Position numbers and translations under genes: made by a program. Below are positions 59,989 through 64,000 of a stretch of 64,000 bases of DNA, piece after piece. Position 1 is the first letter of the stretch. Each line of letters starts with the position of its first letter. Under the pieces are notes generated by a model. It had not been told where the DNA came from. It searched no databases and saw only the letters and a program-made list of their open reading frames with translations. Where the stretch lies: contig JAQUTY010000003.1 in assembly GCA_028694155.1 (NCBI GenBank), positions 68,178-132,177 of the forward strand. The letters are read 5' to 3'. Source of the stretch: Eubacteriales bacterium. Lineage in GTDB: Bacteria > Bacillota > Clostridia > Christensenellales > CAG-138.

Positions 59989-62430
59989 TCATTTCACGTA
60001 GTTGTTAATCGCGTATTGTACTTGTGTCCCGTACACGCCAAAGCCCTCGTTTAGCACGTCATTCTTGTATATAATTTGAAGAATGATAAACTTCTTGACC
60101 TTCTTGTTTATCGCAATTGTCCTTGGTGACACCGAAGTGTTAAAGTCAATTCTCGCAAAGTCGAGCGCGCTAAAGTCCCATATATCGGCGTACTCTGAAT
60201 TGACCATAACAAGGGTTTCCGACATCTTGTCGGTCAATACGTATACTTCAATTGATGACCGTGTAAACGGCTTGACCATGACACAGCAACCTTTCTTTGT
60301 TAAGGTCTTGCGACGTGTAATTGTTCCGAACGAATCCGATTTTGTTCCCCAAACCGCAAGAATGGGTTCTCCATCAGTCCATTCCCCATTAACGAGTTCC
60401 GAGCCATCACTATATTTTGTCAGGTCTGTTCTGTCTGTGTTGAACATGCAGAGCCTCCCGTCATCCGTTCCAAACCACAGCTGACCGTCAAACTCGTAGA
60501 ACACACGAGCGGGGATATTCGTCCAGTAATACCACTCGTATTGTCCGTTGTTCTTTTGTGAAAAGTCGGCAACGTAGCAATTCCCGCTTGGCGTACACAG
60601 AATATAAAAATCTTTCCACACGACGGAACACGCTTCTTTTTTTACGGGTTCTGCTTTTAACGGAACATCGACATACCGAGAACGGTTATTGACAGCTGTC
60701 TGTTGTGAAATATCTTGCTTGGTTATTTCAAACACCCCGTCTTTTGAGAAGAAAAGAGCGTCACCCCTTAAACATTGCAGTCCGTACTTGGACACGGCCC
60801 CTATACCCATATTACCCTGCTGAACGGGGAACATCACATAGCCATCATCCGTGACAATGGCCGTTCTCATATACACTCCTGCGTCCTGGTTGTCATCTGC
60901 TTTGACTATCGCCATAGCGTCGCTAACAGGGACGTAGCCCATGATTGCGCAAGCGGGAGAACCGACATCAACCCAGCCGTTTTCGGGGAAATAGGTGGGG
61001 TCATCCAATCCGCTCTGCCAATCTCGATTAGGCAGTAACGGGTTGCCGCTCACGAAGTATCTATTATCATTGAAGTAACCGAATCTTGTTGCAATGGTAC
61101 ACTTTGTAATATGTTCGGCGTCATCCTTGACCACAGTGTAGACGATTGAATAACTCGCGCCAACGGTAGCACTGTTGGGAAACGTCAGTACCCCGCCCAC
61201 GAACGTATATCCATTCACGGCCGTGCCGCCGATAGTCACAGACACCGCGGAAACGCAGTAGCTGGATAAGGTCGTAGTCCTGCTTGCGGGGACGTATCCC
61301 TCACTTACGGCTTCCTTTAGCTCCGCGCAGGAAATTTTTATATTGTCTATCCCCGCTCCGTCGGGATGCTGCGCGGGCGCGGTCGTAAAGTGAACCTTGG
61401 TCTTGCCCTTGGCAGCGTCAAATGTCGCGGTAAATGCGTTCGTCTCCTCCCATTCGTTAGCGTGAGAAGTATAGAGTTCAACCTTATCAACCCGCAAATG
61501 CTTTGCGTCCAGCCAATAGTCGGTGTGCGTTCCGTCAGCCGATAACATGTTAATTCTTTTCGGTGTCAATATGTTGCGCTCCTCATATGGCGTACCGTCT
61601 ACCCATGTTCCGGTATCGCCTTGAATCGGTTCGCCATTTGCATCCTCGCCGTAATAATAGTAGGCAGAATTTGAAGTGGTGGGAATATAAGCATTGTCCT
61701 CCACCCGCTCTATATCGTAGGCGTTACCCTCTCCAAGAGTAATTTTAAGGTAATTCTCGCCGTCCATAAAGTACAATGCTCCTTCATGCTCAAAAGAAAT
61801 AGACCGTTCGTTACGAACCGTAATAGTAAGCTCCGTACTTTGGAACGTGTTCGGACTTATTAGGTTTACCTGCCATTGAAGCAGTAGCTGAGCGTCCTCC
61901 TCGTTGATAACTCCGTCCTTGTTTTCATCCATGTTTTCAATCTGCCACGGAAGCCACTCGCCGCCCTCGAGGGACGAAAGACCAGCTATGTATCTTAGTA
62001 TCGCTGTAGCATTCGCCGACAAATTCATGTCTGCCTTATCCGTCTTGTCCTTATCGGCGCGCAGTACAGGTTTAAGCGGGCCAATCTGTGTACAGGCATA
62101 CAGCTTGCGTCCCGAGTGGACAAGTATAATATCCACCCATGATGCGCCTGTGGCTTCTTTGCCGTAATTCCTGTTAAGCCGCGCAAACTTAATCTGATTG
62201 ATTCGCTTTTCATAATTCGGAGTTTCTTCAAGACCAAAGGTTGCGCCAACATGCCAGCCTAAACGCTTTTCGGGATAGCCTGCGCCGTCCCGTATGATGT
62301 TTTTGCAGACCGGACTTCTGTACTCGGATATTTGAGTTGGGTCGGTCGAAAAGTCCACGCCTAGAAAGTTGGCGTAGGACTTCGCATATAGCCTTAATTC
62401 CCCGGTTTTGCTTTGAGGGGTGTATCTCAT
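59989..62430 (-). CDS. Large tail/head-stabilisation protein with inserted dockerin-like module
   Basis: An 813-residue structural protein located between the connector and the internal protein, the place of tail-tubular protein B in T7-like phages. The start MRYTPQSKTGELRLYAKSY overlaps the connector stop (ATGA type). Residues about 205-813 look like a beta-propeller or beta-rich barrel (YNDNRYF-type repeats, GDALFFSKDGVFEI, WFGTDDGRLCMFNT). An Ig-like insert lies at about 390-440 (VSVTIGGTAVNGYTF). Residues about 124-191 form a dockerin-like module: degenerate first repeat DMNLSANATAILRYIAGL, intact calcium loop DENKDGVINEEDAQLLL. An internal dockerin in a virion protein is unexpected. Confidence 0.8.
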   Translation of the reverse strand: MRYTPQSKTGELRLYAKSYANFLGVDFSTDPTQISEYRSPVCKNIIRDGAGYPEKRLGWHVGATFGLEETPNYEKRINQIKFARLNRNYGKEATGASWVDIILVHSGRKLYACTQIGPLKPVLRADKDKTDKADMNLSANATAILRYIAGLSSLEGGEWLPWQIENMDENKDGVINEEDAQLLLQWQVNLISPNTFQSTELTITVRNERSISFEHEGALYFMDGENYLKITLGEGNAYDIERVEDNAYIPTTSNSAYYYYGEDANGEPIQGDTGTWVDGTPYEERNILTPKRINMLSADGTHTDYWLDAKHLRVDKVELYTSHANEWEETNAFTATFDAAKGKTKVHFTTAPAQHPDGAGIDNIKISCAELKEAVSEGYVPASRTTTLSSYCVSAVSVTIGGTAVNGYTFVGGVLTFPNSATVGASYSIVYTVVKDDAEHITKCTIATRFGYFNDNRYFVSGNPLLPNRDWQSGLDDPTYFPENGWVDVGSPACAIMGYVPVSDAMAIVKADDNQDAGVYMRTAIVTDDGYVMFPVQQGNMGIGAVSKYGLQCLRGDALFFSKDGVFEITKQDISQQTAVNNRSRYVDVPLKAEPVKKEACSVVWKDFYILCTPSGNCYVADFSQKNNGQYEWYYWTNIPARVFYEFDGQLWFGTDDGRLCMFNTDRTDLTKYSDGSELVNGEWTDGEPILAVWGTKSDSFGTITRRKTLTKKGCCVMVKPFTRSSIEVYVLTDKMSETLVMVNSEYADIWDFSALDFARIDFNTSVSPRTIAINKKVKKFIILQIIYKNDVLNEGFGVYGTQVQYAINNYVK

Positions 62431-62810
62431 TGTGCGCCTCCATAAATATCTGTAATGGGCTCTTCTGTGAACCGTGTGGCCGAATTAAGCGCGTTTACGT
62501 ATCTTGCTGTACATTCGGCGGCGTTATAATTATCCATTGCCTCTGTAAAGAATCTAGCCGCCAAGCCGTATGGTAAAGCGCCTCGAAGTATTTCATCCGA
62601 GTACGCGATAGTTTCGTCGAGCGAGGTAAGATACGGCGCGGAATCCAGCTGCGCCTCGCCTTTCGCAAAGCGTATGGAATTTTCGACGGGCAGCGCCTCC
62701 TGCATAAGCAAATTCAAAAAGGGTATGGAAAAATCCTTACTATCCATGTCCTCGTTATTACGCTCATATAGTAGCGCGCTCGCCATGATGTAAATGTCTT
62801 GCCCTGTCAT
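62427..62810 (-). CDS. Phage head-tail connector protein
   Basis: A 127-residue helical protein (MTGQDIYIMASALLYERNNED) with AGGAGG upstream, next to the capsid gene and overlapping the following tail gene by four bases. Size, helix content and place match connector/adaptor proteins (gp11/tail-tubular-A type) of short-tailed phages, although no family motif is certain. Confidence 0.6.
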   Translation of the reverse strand: MTGQDIYIMASALLYERNNEDMDSKDFSIPFLNLLMQEALPVENSIRFAKGEAQLDSAPYLTSLDETIAYSDEILRGALPYGLAARFFTEAMDNYNAAECTARYVNALNSATRFTEEPITDIYGGAQ

Positions 62811-62834
62811 ATCTTCCTCCTATAAGAAATAAGT

Positions 62835-62858
62835 GAGGAAGGACTTGCGTCCTTCCTC
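62835..62858 (-). terminator. Hairpin after major capsid gene (partial terminator)
   Basis: GAGGAAGGAC (62835-62844) and GTCCTTCCTC (62849-62858) pair perfectly over 10 bases with loop TTGC. On the minus strand ACTTATTTCTTA follows. It lies 12 bases after the mcp stop and would lower transcription of the later genes relative to capsid. Confidence 0.75.
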
Positions 62859-62870
62859 TCAGAATTGGTC

Positions 62871-63935
62871 CTAGCTAGCTGCGACGTCCTGTGTGACCAC
62901 ATCAGACGAGAAGTAACCCGCGCCGCGCTCGGCGACGACTTTAACGGTCTTGCCCGCAACGCCAGAGGGAGTAGCGCCCGCCGTAATCTTTACGGCCGTC
63001 GTGCTGTACCTCGGGTCCGTTCCGTCAAGGGTATAATACGCGGCGGTGTTATTCGTGCCGAGCGCTATAGCGCCGGTGCTTGCGTTAACTGTCGGGTTAG
63101 CGCTCTTGTTCGCGGCGGCGATACAAGCGTAAACGCCTGACGCAATTTCGCCAAGAACAAAAGCATCGTATATCCAACGGCCTTCTATGAGGTGGCCAGA
63201 GATGCCGGGCGGGTTCTGGTGAACCTGGGTCTCGGCTAGCTTCTTCGGCCCTAAAAGTGACTCTTTCTGGGCGCAGAGGAAGTATACGTTCGCGGGCATG
63301 TAGCTCTCGGGGACGGCGACAATATGCAGAGTGCTAAACGTTCCGACTTCGCCCTTGAACAGAATCTTGTTCACGATTCCGTCGCAGCCAGTCCACTCTG
63401 ACGCCGTCTTAAGGAACTTAACGTACTTGTGCGGAATCCAAACGCAGCGGGAGTCGGCGGGGACGAGGTTGTCCGCAAAGTAAACCTCGGCGTCGAGCAA
63501 CGCGCCCACAATTGTAGCGGCAGTAGGCGCGCTGGCCATAGTCGCAATCTTGCCCGCGTGCATAGCCCACAGGCTAAGACGGTACTTGTCCATGGCGGGT
63601 GTGACGCGCTCGCGAATCTGCTTGCGCAAGTAGACAGCGGCATTCTTCATCATGTCCTGCTCGGAATTGTCACCCTTGTCGATGGCCTTGGTAAAGGACT
63701 TGTCCTGAGTCATAGTGAGTTCCTGCAGCGTGTCCTGCACGTCTGTAGGGGTACCGTAGCGAGATGTCCCGCTACGGGAGTAGTCGTTGAGTTCATCGGT
63801 AACCGTGGTCATGATTTTAATGCTCTTTACGCCAATAAAGTCGTACTTCGCACCGCAAAGGCCCTCGGTAAAGGAGTCTGCGGTAAATGCGTCGAGCATC
63901 TTCTTCGCAAACTTATCATGTAGGTTAATAGCCAT
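62871..63935 (-). CDS. Major capsid protein with C-terminal Ig-like decoration domain
   Basis: A 354-residue capsid protein. Residues 1-270 are an HK97-like shell protein: MAINLHDKFAKKMLDAFTAD, GVKSIKIMTTVTDELNDYSR, DSRCVWIPHKYVKFLKTA, HIVAVPESYMP and GRWIYDAFVLGEIASGVYACI fit capsid proteins of gut short-tailed phages. Residues about 275-354 form a separate small beta-sandwich with NTTAAYYTLDGTDPRYS, the motif of the CHB_HEX_C (chitobiase C-terminal) Ig-like family. This would stand out from the capsid surface and could bind mucus or glycans. Well-placed ribosome site AGAAAGGAC. The most 5' complete phage gene in the window. Confidence 0.85.
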   Translation of the reverse strand: MAINLHDKFAKKMLDAFTADSFTEGLCGAKYDFIGVKSIKIMTTVTDELNDYSRSGTSRYGTPTDVQDTLQELTMTQDKSFTKAIDKGDNSEQDMMKNAAVYLRKQIRERVTPAMDKYRLSLWAMHAGKIATMASAPTAATIVGALLDAEVYFADNLVPADSRCVWIPHKYVKFLKTASEWTGCDGIVNKILFKGEVGTFSTLHIVAVPESYMPANVYFLCAQKESLLGPKKLAETQVHQNPPGISGHLIEGRWIYDAFVLGEIASGVYACIAAANKSANPTVNASTGAIALGTNNTAAYYTLDGTDPRYSTTAVKITAGATPSGVAGKTVKVVAERGAGYFSSDVVTQDVAAS

Positions 63936-63949
63936 AAATTTTGTCCTTT

Positions 63950-64000
63950 CTAAATTACAAAGTTTGTGAGGAATGCGTTATACGGTGCATCGGCGTTCGT
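63950..64000 (-). CDS. C-terminal end of a phage gene upstream of mcp (5' part outside window)
   Basis: The last 51 bases on the minus strand read in one frame as TNADAPYNAFLTNFVI then TAG (63952-63950), 14 bases before the mcp ATG with the mcp ribosome site between. A scaffold or capsid-assembly gene is usual here, but 16 residues are too few to assign. Confidence 0.45.
   Translation of the reverse strand, partial: TNADAPYNAFLTNFVI

Larger units (their letters stand above)
46970..64000 (-). mobile_element. Prophage, late-gene part of a short-tailed phage, truncated by window edge
   Basis: All genes from 47152 to 64000 lie on the minus strand and are of phage type: capsid, connector, stabilisation/tail protein, giant internal protein, tail fibre, endolysin, XhlA-like protein and holin. 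There is no tape-measure, tail tube or sheath gene between capsid and fibre; a huge internal protein takes that place, which indicates a podovirus-like particle. Integrase, repressor, terminase and portal are not in view and would lie to the right. Left boundary is approximate. Confidence 0.88.

Overview
The window looks like the chromosome of a strictly anaerobic, low-to-mid GC Gram-positive bacterium of the class Clostridia (Bacillota). This is inferred from a THF riboswitch on a folate-ECF gene, a tandem glycine riboswitch, NfnAB, a PPi-type phosphofructokinase, secreted proteins with Thr-Pro linkers and dockerin domains, and strong TTGACA/TATAAT promoters with AGGAGG ribosome sites. The left 47 kb is host chromosome. 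The right 17 kb is the late (structural and lysis) part of a short-tailed prophage that runs off the right edge.

Region by region: (1) 1-5.1 kb, minus strand: a truncated HAD phosphatase, folD, a folT-folC fusion behind a THF riboswitch, then a cation/proton antiporter with a small PII-like partner. (2) 5.1-10.3 kb: queT and an M23 lipoprotein; a secreted phosphodiester-glycosidase protein and an EamA transporter on the opposite strand. (3) 10.3-18.3 kb: one glycine-cleavage operon behind a tandem glycine riboswitch, gcvT-gcvH-gcvPA-gcvPB-lplA-lpdA-glyA. (4) 18.3-21.8 kb: dCMP deaminase and thyX, then convergent nfnBA (electron-bifurcating transhydrogenase). (5) 22-26.6 kb: tRNA-Arg(ACG), a LysR regulator divergent from putP, a family-4 glycosyltransferase and a VanZ protein. 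(6) 26.6-31.6 kb: a citrate lyase operon citD-E-F-C-XG. (7) 31.6-42 kb: a dockerin-bearing nuclease, a membrane-anchored hydrolase, a lipid kinase, PPi-phosphofructokinase, and a 1,760-residue subtilase with an internal dockerin. (8) 42.1-46.9 kb: a heterodimeric ABC exporter behind a complex attenuator leader, and a YitT protein. (9) 47.1-64 kb: prophage, all minus strand. In transcription order: the tail end of an unknown gene, major capsid protein, head-tail connector, large tail/stabilisation protein, a 3,086-residue internal protein, tail fibre, endolysin, XhlA-like protein and holin.

Functional links: folate and one-carbon metabolism dominate the first 20 kb. FolT imports folate, FolC polyglutamylates it, FolD interconverts C1-THF forms, the glycine cleavage system and GlyA make and use methylene-THF, and dCMP deaminase plus ThyX spend it on dTMP. 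Two riboswitches (THF and glycine) sense the two ends of this network. FolD and ThyX here both lack canonical catalytic or motif residues.

The most unusual signal is the prophage's use of dockerin modules. The endolysin ends in a canonical dockerin closely resembling those of the host's own secreted nuclease and subtilase, and the tail protein carries a more degenerate dockerin-like insert. This suggests a phage that exploits host cohesin-dockerin surface attachment. No cohesin, integrase or terminase is inside the window, so that idea remains inference.
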